This document shows positions 37,602 through 45,990 of a stretch of 64,000 bases of DNA, one piece after another. Location of the stretch: positions 1,222,001 to 1,286,000 of the forward strand of contig NZ_CP049885.1 of the NCBI RefSeq assembly GCF_011303755.1, given 5' to 3'. The stretch's first letter is position 1; the number at the start of each line of letters is the position of its first letter. This DNA is from Acidovorax sp. HDW3 (GTDB lineage: Bacteria > Pseudomonadota > Gammaproteobacteria > Burkholderiales > Burkholderiaceae_C). The notes beneath the pieces are model-generated. The model was not told the origin of the DNA, searched no databases, and was given only the letters and a program-made list of their open reading frames with translations. The translations under genes were made by a program, and so were the position numbers.

Positions 37602-38684
37602 TTAGCGCTGCGCGAACGACCAGGCCAGCTCGGCCAGCGGGCGCGCGGTGGCGCCAGCGGCCTTGGCCTCGGCGCTGGCGGCGGTGCCGGCCTGCACGCG
37701 CTTGGCAATGCCTTGCAAGATGGCGGCGACGCGGAACATGTTGTAGGCCATGTAGAAGTTCCAGTCGGTCAGCAGCGCGTCAGCGTCGGCCAGGCCGGTG
37801 CGCGCGCAGTAGCGGCGGATGTAGTCGTGCTCGCTGGGGATGCCCAGGGCGGCCAAATCCAGCCCGCCAATGCCCCGGCTCAGGCTCGCCGGCACGTGCC
37901 AGCTCATGCAGTGGTAGGCAAAATCGGCCAGCGGGTGGCCCAGGGTGGACAGTTCCCAGTCGAGCACGGCAATCACACGCGGCTCGGTGGGGTGGAACAT
38001 GAGGTTGTCCAGGCGGTAGTCGCCGTGCACGATGGCCACGCGCCGCTCGTCCAGGGCGCTGGCGGGCATGTGCGCCGGCAGCCAGGCCATGAGCTGCTCC
38101 ATCTCGGCAATCGGCTCGGTGATGCTGGCCTGGTATTGCTTGCTCCAGCGCCCGATCTGGCGCGCAAAGTAGTTGCCTGGCTTGCCAAAGTCGGCCAGCC
38201 CCCGGGCGGCAAAATCGACGCTGTGCAGCGCGGCGATGACGCGGTTCATCTCGTCGTAGTAGGCGCCGCGCTCAGTGGTCGTCATGCCGGGCAGGGACTG
38301 GTCCCAGAGCACGCGCCCCTGCAAGAATTCCATGATGTAGAAGGCGCGGCCCATGATGGCCTCGTCCTCGCACAGCGCCAGCATTTGGGGCACGGGCACG
38401 TCGGTGCCGGCCAGGGCCTGCATGACGGCGTATTCGCGCTCGATGGCGTGCGCCGAGGGCAGCAGCTTGGTCACCGGCCCGGGCTTGGCACGCATCACGT
38501 AGGTGGCGCTGGGGGTGATGAGCTTGTAGGTCGGGTTGGACTGCCCGCCCTTGAACATTTCCACCGTCAGCGGGCCGGCAAAACCCGGCAGGTGCTGCGC
38601 CAGCCAGGTGGCCAGGGCGTTGGTGTCGAAGCTGTGGCGCTCGCTCACGGGGCGGGTGCCTTGGAAATGGTCAAAGTTGCTCAT
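37602..38684 (-). CDS. Phosphotransferase (APH family), ACAD10/11 kinase-like
   Basis: A 360-residue aminoglycoside-phosphotransferase-fold protein. Kinase features are MFKGGQSNPTYKL (Gly-rich loop), the catalytic loop VHGDYRLDNLMFHP and the metal Asp in VLDWELSTLGHPLADFAY. This variant matches the N-terminal kinase part of ACAD10/ACAD11, not antibiotic-modifying enzymes. The acyl-CoA dehydrogenase gene follows 86 bases later, and a Crp-like regulator gene precedes it by 27 bases on the same strand, so the three likely form one operon. The proposed reaction is phosphorylation of 4- (or 3-) hydroxyacyl-CoA. Confidence 0.87.
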   Translation of the reverse strand: MSNFDHFQGTRPVSERHSFDTNALATWLAQHLPGFAGPLTVEMFKGGQSNPTYKLITPSATYVMRAKPGPVTKLLPSAHAIEREYAVMQALAGTDVPVPQMLALCEDEAIMGRAFYIMEFLQGRVLWDQSLPGMTTTERGAYYDEMNRVIAALHSVDFAARGLADFGKPGNYFARQIGRWSKQYQASITEPIAEMEQLMAWLPAHMPASALDERRVAIVHGDYRLDNLMFHPTEPRVIAVLDWELSTLGHPLADFAYHCMSWHVPASLSRGIGGLDLAALGIPSEHDYIRRYCARTGLADADALLTDWNFYMAYNMFRVAAILQGIAKRVQAGTAASAEAKAAGATARPLAELAWSFAQR

Positions 38685-38711
38685 GGGCAGTGAGTGGGGT
38701 CGTTAAAAAAG

Positions 38712-39431
38712 TTATGAATCAGCCACGGCAATGCGCAGCAGCGCTTCGCGCTGGCGCACCACCAGGCCACTGGGCTCGATGCGGATCGCGTCCTCGCGCT
38801 CCATGGCCTTGAGTTCCTGGTTCACGCGCTGGCGCGAGGCGCCCAGCAGCTGGGCCAGTTCTTCCTGCGCCAGCTGCAGGCTGATGCGGATCTCGCCATC
38901 GCTCGACAGGCTGGGCGCGCCGTAGCTGCGCACCAGGTGCAGCAGCTGCTTGGCCAGGCGCGCGCGCAGCGGCAGGGTGTTCAAATCCTCGACCAGGCCG
39001 TAGAGCTGGCGGATGCGCCGCGCGTGCAGGCGCAACAGCGCCTCGTACAGCTCGACGTGCTGGGCCAGGATTTTTTGAAAATCGGCCTTGGAGACGCACA
39101 GCATGGTGGTCTCGCCATGGGCGTAGGCGTCGTGCGTGCGCCGGTCGCCGTCGAACAGCGCCACATCGCCCAGCCAGATGCCGGGCTCGACGTAGGTCAG
39201 CGTGATCTGCTTGCCCGACAGCGAGGTCGAGCTCACGCGCACCGCACCCCGGGCGCAGGCCGTCCACTCCTCGGGCAGGTCGCCGCGTGCACAGATGAGT
39301 GCACCATCCTTGAACCGTTTGACGTAAGCGCATCGCAGAATGTCGTGCCGCAGGGAGGGCGAAAGGCTTGAAAACCAGCGACCGGAATTGATCGCTTCTC
39401 TTTCTTCAATCGTAAGAATGGGGTCGTCCAT
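38712..39431 (-). CDS. Crp/Fnr-family transcriptional regulator
   Basis: A 239-residue regulator with an N-terminal cyclic-nucleotide-binding-like beta roll (DGALICARGDLPEEWTACARG; GIWLGDVALFDGDRRTHDAY) and a C-terminal winged helix (ISLQLAQEELAQLLGASRQRVNQELKAM). The four-cysteine pattern of FNR is absent. The residues at the cAMP-contacting place (WLGDVALFDGDRRTHDA) differ from the E. coli CRP FGELALI...RAA pattern, so the ligand is unknown. The start at 39431 is supported by homology; the long upstream open frame is a shadow. It probably controls the downstream phosphotransferase/dehydrogenase genes or its own operon. Confidence 0.88.
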   Translation of the reverse strand: MDDPILTIEEREAINSGRWFSSLSPSLRHDILRCAYVKRFKDGALICARGDLPEEWTACARGAVRVSSTSLSGKQITLTYVEPGIWLGDVALFDGDRRTHDAYAHGETTMLCVSKADFQKILAQHVELYEALLRLHARRIRQLYGLVEDLNTLPLRARLAKQLLHLVRSYGAPSLSSDGEIRISLQLAQEELAQLLGASRQRVNQELKAMEREDAIRIEPSGLVVRQREALLRIAVADS

Positions 39432-39632
39432 GGTCTGTCGTTTGGGTGACTGGGGATGGCTGCATTGTCGCGTGGGGGACGAGTGCTGCTGGTCGCTTGG
39501 GTGTCTATCCTGGAAAACGCTATTTAATTGTTTGATACGATTGTTTTTCATAATCGAGTTTTGCACCCCTTTTCTGCTGCTGTCAGCGGGGCCATCCATG
39601 CCAGAATGGCCTGCACAAAAAAAGAAACTACT

Positions 39633-41774
39633 GTGAAAAAACGTCACATTCTTCTGGGGAGTAGCCTCTGTGCCATGGCGTGCAGCGTGGCGGCCCTGAC
39701 TTTGGGCCCCAGCCACAGCACGGTGGTGTTGGGCGCGCCGATTGATTTGGTTTTCCCCGTCGAGCCCGACCCCGGCATGAGCCTGGCCGAAGCCTGCTTG
39801 AAGGCGCGGGTGATCGACGGCGAGCTGGAGGTGGGCGCCTCGCTCGTGCGCGTCAGCCCTGTGCCGGCGCGCGCCGGACACAGCCCGGCAGTGCGGGTGC
39901 AGGCCTTTACGGCGGCGCGCGAGCCGGTGCTGCAAGTGATCCTGATGGCGGGTTGCCAGGGCGCCGTCTCGCGCAGCTACACCTTTTTGACCGAGCCGCC
40001 GCTGTCTGCGCGCGGCCTGCAGGCACCGATTGACGTGGCGCGCCTGGCGCCGCCGGTGGCCGCTAAAACAGCCGCCGCCGCAGAGGCTGCGGCTGAAAAA
40101 CCAGGCCGCCGCGCGCCGGCGCGCACCAAGGCCCAGCCCCAGGACGGCAGCGCAGCCCCCGCCCCCAAAGCCCTGCGCCCGGCAGCGCCGGCACGCAAGG
40201 CGGCCCCCCTGCCGTCGCCGCTGCCCACGGTGCGTGAGCGGCTGGTGATGGAGCCCCTGGAATTTTTCAGCGACACCGCTGCCACGCTGCACCTGAGCAC
40301 CACCTTGACGCTGCCGCCGGGCGAGCCCGATGCGGCCGCGCGCGCGCAGGCGCTGGCGCTGTGGCAGGTGCTGCGCGCCGAGCCCCAAGAGCTGGCAGCG
40401 CACATGCAGGCCCAGGCCCAGGTCGAGCGCCTGAGCGCCGACCTGGCCCAGGCGCAAAGCCAGGGCAGCCAGGTGCGGGCCGACCTGGCAGTGGCGCAGG
40501 CGCAGCTCGAAAGAATGCAAGAGGAGCGCTTTGCCCCCGCCGTGGTCTATGGCCTGGGTGGGGCCGTGCTGCTGCTCGCTGGCCTGCTGGGCTGGAGCTG
40601 GCGGCGCGGCCAGCAGCGCCAGGGCCAGCAGCAGCGTGCCTGGCGCGATTCGGTGGCGCACGCGGTGGCGCTCGGGCAAAACTCCGTGCCTGCGCAGCCG
40701 TCAGCGCCTGCAACCGTGCCCGCGACGATGCCAGCGCCAGCGCCAGAACCGGCGCCGGCCATGGCCTCGGCCTCGGCCTCGGCCTCCGTGCCGCTGGCGC
40801 AGGGGAGCGATGAATCGCCCACCTTGCCGCTGCCAACGGCTTTGCCGTCGGCACAGCAGCCAGCGCCGCAGCGGGTGCAGGCGCAGCAGCCGGCGGCAAC
40901 GCTTTCGGCCAACCAGGCCGCGCTGCAGCTCGTCAACCCCGAGGAGCTGTTCGACATCTTGCAGCAGGCCGAATTTTTCATCTCCGTGGGCGAGCACGAA
41001 CAGGCCATTGCCGTGCTGCGCCAGCACATTGCCGAGCGTGGTGCCAGCTCGCCCTTTAGCTACCTGGAGCTGCTGCGCCTGTACCACCAGCTTGGGCGGG
41101 CCGATGATTTCGAGCTGCTGCGCACGCAGTTCATGCGCCGCTTCAACGCCGAGCTGCAGCCTTTTGCCCGCTTTGCCGACCAGGGGCGCAACCTGCTGTA
41201 CTACACGGATGCCTTGGCGGAAATCGAGGAGCAGTGGACATCGGCCTCGGTGCTGGGGCTGCTCGAAGGCTATTTGTTTTTGCAAGAAGGCCAGGGTGCC
41301 AGTGCCCCGGCTTTTGACCTGGCCGCTTACGACGATCTGCTGCTCTTGCTGAGCATTGCCCAGACCACCCCGGCCAGCGCCCGGGGCGCACCGCCGCCGC
41401 GCCAGCGCACCACGCCGCTGGGGCCGCCGGCGGCGCCGGCGCTGCCCGAGGTGCAGCCGGCTGCGCCCGACTGGGGCCAGGCGTCGAGCGAGCCGCCGCA
41501 GCCGGTGGCGGCGCAGACGCTCGATTTTTTGCTCGATGACCTGGCGCTCGAACCCTACAGCCGCCCCGCGCCCCTGGCGGCCAAGCCGCTGTCGCAGGCC
41601 ATGCTGGACGTGGACTTGAGCGCGCCCCCACCCATCACCTTGAACGATTTGCCCGACATGGCCCCCACCCCGGCGCCCGCGCCAGGCCAGGCCGTGGGTT
41701 TTGGCGCCAGCGACGACAAATTCGAGCTGCGCTTTGAACTGGAGCACAAAGAGCGGCCTGGGCCGCGCTTTTGA
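39633..41774 (+). CDS. FimV-like membrane protein with periplasmic and TPR-like cytoplasmic regions
   Basis: About 713 residues, with three parts. The N-terminal signal sequence (VKKRHILLGSSLCAMACSVA from the GTG at 39633) leads into a periplasmic beta domain (VVLGAPIDLVFPVEPDPGM...) resembling the FimV N-terminal region, and then a Lys/Ala/Pro linker with a coiled coil. A transmembrane helix follows (VVYGLGGAVLLLAGLLGW, ~residue 310). The cytoplasmic part has a Pro/Ala-rich stretch and a TPR-like helical segment (ELFDILQQAEFFISVGEHEQ...). FimV proteins organise the cell pole and twitching or secretion machinery; the match here is by layout more than close similarity. Earlier ATGs in the frame (39528, 39606) are possible starts. 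Confidence 0.65.
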   Translation: MKKRHILLGSSLCAMACSVAALTLGPSHSTVVLGAPIDLVFPVEPDPGMSLAEACLKARVIDGELEVGASLVRVSPVPARAGHSPAVRVQAFTAAREPVLQVILMAGCQGAVSRSYTFLTEPPLSARGLQAPIDVARLAPPVAAKTAAAAEAAAEKPGRRAPARTKAQPQDGSAAPAPKALRPAAPARKAAPLPSPLPTVRERLVMEPLEFFSDTAATLHLSTTLTLPPGEPDAAARAQALALWQVLRAEPQELAAHMQAQAQVERLSADLAQAQSQGSQVRADLAVAQAQLERMQEERFAPAVVYGLGGAVLLLAGLLGWSWRRGQQRQGQQQRAWRDSVAHAVALGQNSVPAQPSAPATVPATMPAPAPEPAPAMASASASASVPLAQGSDESPTLPLPTALPSAQQPAPQRVQAQQPAATLSANQAALQLVNPEELFDILQQAEFFISVGEHEQAIAVLRQHIAERGASSPFSYLELLRLYHQLGRADDFELLRTQFMRRFNAELQPFARFADQGRNLLYYTDALAEIEEQWTSASVLGLLEGYLFLQEGQGASAPAFDLAAYDDLLLLLSIAQTTPASARGAPPPRQRTTPLGPPAAPALPEVQPAAPDWGQASSEPPQPVAAQTLDFLLDDLALEPYSRPAPLAAKPLSQAMLDVDLSAPPPITLNDLPDMAPTPAPAPGQAVGFGASDDKFELRFELEHKERPGPRF

Positions 41775-41781
41775 CGCCGGC

Positions 41782-42684
41782 TCAGGCGGCCAGCAGCTGC
41801 AATAGCTGCTGCGCCTGCTGCTCCGGCTCGGGCGCCTGGACCAGGGCGCGCACCACCGCGATCGAGCCCACGCCGGTGGCGCGGATGGCGCCAAACTGCT
41901 CCGCCCCAATGCCGCCAATGGCGACCAGCGGGTAGCCCGCCAGCAGCTGCACATAGGCCGTGAGCCGCGCCAGGCCCTGGGGGGCTGTGGCCATTTTTTT
42001 CAGCGTCGTGGGGAACACGGCACCCAGGGCGATGTAGCTCGGCGCCACGGCGTCGGCACGCAGCATCTCGGCGTAGCCGTGGGTGCTCAGGCCCAGGCGC
42101 AGGCCGCTGGCGCGCAGCGCGGCGAGCTCGGCAGCGCTGAGTGCATCGAGGTCTTCCTGCCCCAGGTGCACGCCGTAGGCGCCGGCGGCGATGGCTTCGC
42201 GCCAATGGTCGTTGATGAACAGCCGCGCGCCCGTGCCCTGCACGGCGGTCACGGCGGCGTGCACCTCCTGCGCCACCACGGCAGCCTCTTCACTCTTGCA
42301 GCGCAGCTGCAGCGTGGGCACGCCGGCGCGGGCCATGCGCGCCACCCAGGCGGCGTCGGGCAGCACGGCGTACAGGCCCAGTTGCGCCGGGCAGGCGGGG
42401 AAGGCGCCGGCGCGTGCGCGCCCCTGCACGCCAAAGTCGCGCCCGTCGGCGGGCCAGAGCGTGGCGTCAAACTGGCCCAGGCGGGCGCTTTGGCGCTCCC
42501 AGGCCTGGGCCAGGCACTGCGCGTCGGCGGCGATAAAACCCAGCTGGCTGCAGGCCGCGAGCGCGCCCTGGTAGATGCTGCTGGCATGGGCCGGGCTGGG
42601 GGGCGTTGGTTGGGCGGCAAAACCCTGCCAGCGGGCGGCGTGAGCGGTGACGATGGCCTGCGCCAAAGCGGCGGCGCTGTTCAT
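41782..42684 (-). CDS. thiE: Thiamine-phosphate synthase with N-terminal extension
   Basis: Joins HMP-PP and the thiazole phosphate to give thiamine phosphate. The TIM-barrel enzyme is in residues ~100-300: [58 protein letters not shown], and [26 protein letters not shown]. The family is usually ~210 residues, and the first ~95 residues (Ala-rich, one possible helical domain) are extra and unrecognised. It is the last gene of the thiOSGE operon and overlaps thiG by 4 bases (ATGA). Confidence 0.93.
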   Translation of the reverse strand: MNSAAALAQAIVTAHAARWQGFAAQPTPPSPAHASSIYQGALAACSQLGFIAADAQCLAQAWERQSARLGQFDATLWPADGRDFGVQGRARAGAFPACPAQLGLYAVLPDAAWVARMARAGVPTLQLRCKSEEAAVVAQEVHAAVTAVQGTGARLFINDHWREAIAAGAYGVHLGQEDLDALSAAELAALRASGLRLGLSTHGYAEMLRADAVAPSYIALGAVFPTTLKKMATAPQGLARLTAYVQLLAGYPLVAIGGIGAEQFGAIRATGVGSIAVVRALVQAPEPEQQAQQLLQLLAA

Positions 42685-43517
42685 GCGCGCGCCTGCTCGT
42701 GGTGCCAGAAGGGCGTGCCCAGCACCGGCGTGCTCGGCTGCGCGGCCTCTTGCTGCGCCATGGCGCCGGCACGGCGTGCGGCGCGGCCGGCGGCGACGGC
42801 GTCGGCAAAGGCGCCGGCCATGGCCACGGGGTCTTGCGCCAGGGCGACGGCGGTGTTGAGCAGCACGCCGTCAAAGCCCCATTCCATCACCTGGCAGGCG
42901 TGCGAGGGCAGGCCCAGGCCGGCATCGACCAGCAGCGGCACGGCCAGGCGCTCGCGCAAGAGCTGCAGGGCGTAGGGGTTCATGGGCCCGCGCCCGGTGC
43001 CAATCGGTGCGGCCCAGGGCATGATGGCCTGGCAGCCGACATCGACCAGGCGCTGGCATTGCACCAGGTCTTCGGTGCAGTAGGGCAGCACCTGAAAGCC
43101 GTCTTTGATGAGCAGGGCGGCGGCTTCGATGGTGCGCTGGCTGTCGGGCTGCAGGGTGTAGTCGTCGCCGATGACTTCGAGCTTGATCCAGGGCGTGTCG
43201 AAGACTTCGCGCGCCATCTGCGCCGTCGTCACGGCTTCTTGCACGCTGTGGCAGCCGGCGGTGTTGGGCAGCACCGGCACCTGCAGTTTCTTCAGCAGCT
43301 CCCAAAAGCCGTGGCCGCCCTGGCTGCCGGTGTTGACGGCGTTGATGCCCTGGCGGCGCAGCGAGGCCGTGACCATGGCCGGCCGCGCGCGGGCCACGGC
43401 CGCTTCGAGCAGCGCCGGCGAGGGGTAGCGCGCCGTGCCCAGCAGCAGGCGGCTGGCAAAGCGCTGGCCGTAGAGTACGAGCGCGTCTTGGGGTTCGGTT
43501 GCGGTGGGGGTCGTCAT
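42681..43517 (-). CDS. thiG: Thiazole synthase ThiG
   Basis: Builds the thiamine thiazole ring from 1-deoxyxylulose 5-phosphate, dehydroglycine and ThiS thiocarboxylate. The 278-residue barrel shows [11 protein letters not shown], the Schiff-base Lys in [13 protein letters not shown], and [44 protein letters not shown] near the end. The start at 43517 has AGGAG upstream; the frame extends to 43574 through a palindromic repeat. Follows thiS after 69 bases that hold that repeat, and overlaps thiE by 4 bases. Confidence 0.96.
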   Translation of the reverse strand: MTTPTATEPQDALVLYGQRFASRLLLGTARYPSPALLEAAVARARPAMVTASLRRQGINAVNTGSQGGHGFWELLKKLQVPVLPNTAGCHSVQEAVTTAQMAREVFDTPWIKLEVIGDDYTLQPDSQRTIEAAALLIKDGFQVLPYCTEDLVQCQRLVDVGCQAIMPWAAPIGTGRGPMNPYALQLLRERLAVPLLVDAGLGLPSHACQVMEWGFDGVLLNTAVALAQDPVAMAGAFADAVAAGRAARRAGAMAQQEAAQPSTPVLGTPFWHHEQARA

Positions 43518-43531
43518 GTGGATTACTCCTG

Positions 43532-43580
43532 TTTTGATAGCTGCTGGCGCTTGTCTGGCAAGCGCTAGAGCCATTTTTTA
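43532..43580. repeat. Palindromic repeat, copy 7 (between thiS and thiG)
   Basis: Left part TTTTGATAGCTGCTGGCGCTTG, right part CAAGCGCTAGAGCCATTTTTTAT. It fills the gap between the stop of thiS and the ribosome-binding site of thiG, inside the operon. As an RNA hairpin it may set the relative expression of thiS and thiG. Confidence 0.78.
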
Positions 43581-43586
43581 TTGGTA

Positions 43587-43784
43587 TCAGCCGCCGGTCA
43601 CGGGGGAGATGACCTCGACCGCGTCGCCCTCGTGCAGCGCGCAGCTGGCGTAGGCGCTGCGCGGCACGAAGGAGGTGTTCACGGCCACGGCAAATGGTGG
43701 GCGCGCGGCGAGGGCGGCGAGGGCATCTTGCACCGTGGCGGCGTCCGGCAGGGTGAAGGGCTGCTGGTTGATGGTGACGTTCAT
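43587..43784 (-). CDS. thiS: Sulfur carrier protein ThiS
   Basis: A 65-residue ubiquitin-fold sulfur carrier ending in the essential Gly-Gly (SPVTGG), which is adenylated and converted to a thiocarboxylate for the thiazole ring. The start MNVTINQQPFTLPDAATVQ is typical. It overlaps the thiO stop by 4 bases (ATGA). The ThiF activator is not in the window. Confidence 0.95.
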   Translation of the reverse strand: MNVTINQQPFTLPDAATVQDALAALAARPPFAVAVNTSFVPRSAYASCALHEGDAVEVISPVTGG

Positions 43785-44884
43785 TCGAAGGCCGGCCCTT
43801 GCAGGGCAATGCCCCATTGCTGCGCCAGCGCGCTGCTGCCCTGGGTGAGCAGCTGCAGGGCGGCGTCGTGCAGCGCGGGCGCCTGCATGAAGCCGTGGCG
43901 GTACATGCCGTTGAGCTCCAGCACCCGGGGCTGGATTTGGCGGATGGCGGGCTGGTTGTCGGGCAGGGTGGGGCGGCAGTGGGTGTTGAGCTCCAGGATG
44001 CGGCCCTCGGCAAAGCCGCTGTGGATGGCGTACACGGCGCTCAGCAGCTCCAGCGCCGAGCGCACGCTCACGCCCGAGCGGTCGTCCGATTCGATCTCGG
44101 TGGCGCCGATGACGAACACATGGTTTTCCTTGGGCGCGACGTAGATGGCGTAGCGCGGGTGCACCAGGCGCGTGGGGCGCGCGAGCGTGACCTCGGGGGC
44201 GTGGATGCGGATGACCTCGCCGCGTACGCCGCGCACCTGCGGCCATTGGCGGGCGGCGCCAATGCCCCGGCAGTCGAGCAGCCAGTCCGGGCCGCCGGCC
44301 TGGCCGGGGGTGAAGTCGCCCACCTCGCGCGGGCTGTGCCAGTGCGCCTGCACGCCCAGCTGCTGCATCTGCAGCGTGAGGGCGGCAAACAGCTGGCGGT
44401 TGTCGATCTGGCCTTCGCCCGGCAGCAGCAGGCCCTGGGCAAAGCGCCCGGCCAGGGCCGGGTCGGCCTGGGCCACGCCCTCGGCGTCCAGGGCCTGCAT
44501 GTCCGGCAGGCCGCTGACCTGGCCCCGGGTGCGCTCGAACAGGCTGCGCAGGCGCGCCGCCTCGGGCGCGTCCTGGCGGTGCCAGACGACGAGGGTGCCG
44601 TTTTGCTGCCAGTACACCGGCGCCGGCAGCGCTGCGATCAGCTCGGGCCAGCGCGTGAGCGCGTGCTGGCCCATGCGCACGATGTTGGCCTCGGCCACCA
44701 CCGATTCGGCCAGGGGCGCGACCATGGCGGCGGCCACCGTGGCGGCCGAGCCCTCGCCGGCCGGGCCGGCGGCGTCGAAAATCTCCACCCGGTGTCCCTG
44801 GCGTGCCAGGCTGGTGGCCAGCAGGCGCCCGAGCAGGCCGGCGCCGAGGATGGTGATGGAGGAGGAAGCAGCGAGGGTGTGCAT
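43781..44884 (-). CDS. thiO: Glycine oxidase ThiO
   Basis: FAD-dependent oxidase that makes dehydroglycine for thiazole synthesis, the oxygen-using alternative to ThiH. The 367 residues have the dinucleotide-binding start ITILGAGLLGRLLATSLARQGHRVEIFD and the C-terminal DAO pattern with VFVIGATEIESDDRSG and ELNGMYRHGFMQAPAL. I place the start at 44884 because the longer frame (to 45037) runs through the TPP riboswitch. First gene of the thi operon. Confidence 0.94.
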   Translation of the reverse strand: MHTLAASSSITILGAGLLGRLLATSLARQGHRVEIFDAAGPAGEGSAATVAAAMVAPLAESVVAEANIVRMGQHALTRWPELIAALPAPVYWQQNGTLVVWHRQDAPEAARLRSLFERTRGQVSGLPDMQALDAEGVAQADPALAGRFAQGLLLPGEGQIDNRQLFAALTLQMQQLGVQAHWHSPREVGDFTPGQAGGPDWLLDCRGIGAARQWPQVRGVRGEVIRIHAPEVTLARPTRLVHPRYAIYVAPKENHVFVIGATEIESDDRSGVSVRSALELLSAVYAIHSGFAEGRILELNTHCRPTLPDNQPAIRQIQPRVLELNGMYRHGFMQAPALHDAALQLLTQGSSALAQQWGIALQGPAFE

Positions 44885-44964
44885 GGCGAGGTGTCCGCAG
44901 TCCTGAAAAGGTTCAAGGGAGGGGACAAAACGCGGGGCGCGGGCAGGCGCTGCGCCGGTGAAAA

Positions 44965-45046
44965 CTCCCCACGCCAGCATGATCTGGATCGGGTGCGGAG
45001 GGTGTTTCTCAGCCGGCCATCTGCACGATGGAGGCACCCCTGTTTC
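44965..45046 (-). promoter_or_regulatory. TPP riboswitch (THI element)
   Basis: On the minus strand the conserved blocks appear in order: GGGGTGCC, CTGAGA followed by ACCC, CCCGATCCAGATCATGC, then GGCGTGGGGAG. These are the TPP-binding aptamer sequences (CUGAGA and the GAUC...GAU-AUGC strand). It lies ~80 bases upstream of thiO and would shut off thiOSGE when TPP is abundant. A GC-rich stem and a C-rich stretch precede the start codon; whether control is at transcription or translation is not clear. Confidence 0.95.
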
Positions 45047-45141
45047 GTCCGTGGCGGCGATTACAGCACAGCCCGCAAGGCCCTGGGCTTGACCTGGGGC
45101 AGATCGTGGGCACGCTGCTGGCAGCGGCCATAATTTTCACC

Positions 45142-45987
45142 ATGACCCGTTTGCACGACTTTCCCACTGCGCGCCGCTACGTGCGCGTGCTCTCCATCGC
45201 CGGCTCCGACAGCGGCGGCGGCGCCGGTATCCAGGCCGACCTCAAAACCTTCAGCGCCCTGGGCTGCTACGGCATGACGGCGGTGAGCGCCATCACGGCG
45301 CAAAACACCTGCGGCGTGCGCGCCATCCACGGCGTGCCGCCAGACATCCTGCGCGCGCAGATTGCCGCCGTGGTGGAAGACATCGGCGTCGATGCCGTCA
45401 AGATCGGCATGTTGCATTCGCCCGAGGTGGTGGCCGTGGTGGCCCAGGCGATCCGCGAGTACCAGCTGGCGCAGGTGGTGCTCGACCCGGTGATGGTCGC
45501 CACCAGCGGCGACCGCCTGATGGCCGAGGAAACCGTGGCCGTGCTGGTGCGCGAGCTGTTTCCCCTGGCCACCGTCGTCACCCCCAACCTGGACGAGGCG
45601 GCGCTGCTGCTGGGCCGGCCGGTGGCCGATGCGGATGCGCTGGACGCAGCGGCGCAGGCGCTGCTGGCGTTGGGCGCGCGCGCCGTGCTGCTCAAGGGCG
45701 GGCACCTGCCTGGCGACTGGGTGGTGGACCTGCTGGCCCAGCCCGGTGCGCCGCTGCAGCGCCTGGAGAGTGCGCGCATCGCCACGCCCAACGGCCACGG
45801 CACGGGCTGCACGCTGTCGTCGGCGGTGGCGGCGTATTTGGCCCAGGGCCTGCCGCTGGCGCAGGCCGTGGCGCAGGCACGCGCCTACATCCTGGGCGCC
45901 ATTGCGGCGGGCGCAGGCGTGCGCACCGGCAGCGGCCAGGGGCCGCTCAACCATGGCTTTGCGCCGCTGGCGCAGCTGCAGCGCTGA
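45142..45987 (+). CDS. thiD: Hydroxymethylpyrimidine (phosphate) kinase ThiD
   Basis: Phosphorylates HMP and HMP-P to HMP-PP for ThiE. The 281-residue ribokinase-fold protein shows VLSIAGSDSGGGAGIQADLKTF, YGMTAVSAITAQNT, VKIGMLHSPEVV, LDPVMVATSGDRLM and the anion-hole region NGHGTGCTLSSAVAAY. I chose ATG 45142 (MTRLHDFPTARRYVRVL); the frame opens earlier but without homology. It diverges from the riboswitch-controlled operon and is convergent with the ferredoxin reductase gene, 3 bases away. Confidence 0.95.
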   Translation: MTRLHDFPTARRYVRVLSIAGSDSGGGAGIQADLKTFSALGCYGMTAVSAITAQNTCGVRAIHGVPPDILRAQIAAVVEDIGVDAVKIGMLHSPEVVAVVAQAIREYQLAQVVLDPVMVATSGDRLMAEETVAVLVRELFPLATVVTPNLDEAALLLGRPVADADALDAAAQALLALGARAVLLKGGHLPGDWVVDLLAQPGAPLQRLESARIATPNGHGTGCTLSSAVAAYLAQGLPLAQAVAQARAYILGAIAAGAGVRTGSGQGPLNHGFAPLAQLQR

Positions 45988-45990
45988 AAA

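Noticed and set aside
37602-38684. Aminoglycoside resistance gene
   Set aside because: The APH-fold protein belongs to the ACAD10/11 kinase-like group and is paired with an acyl-CoA dehydrogenase, not to antibiotic-modifying enzymes.
38712-40679. A 655-residue version of the Crp-like regulator
   Set aside because: The extra N-terminal 416 codons are antisense to the FimV-like gene; the regulator fold begins at MDDPILTIEERE (39431).
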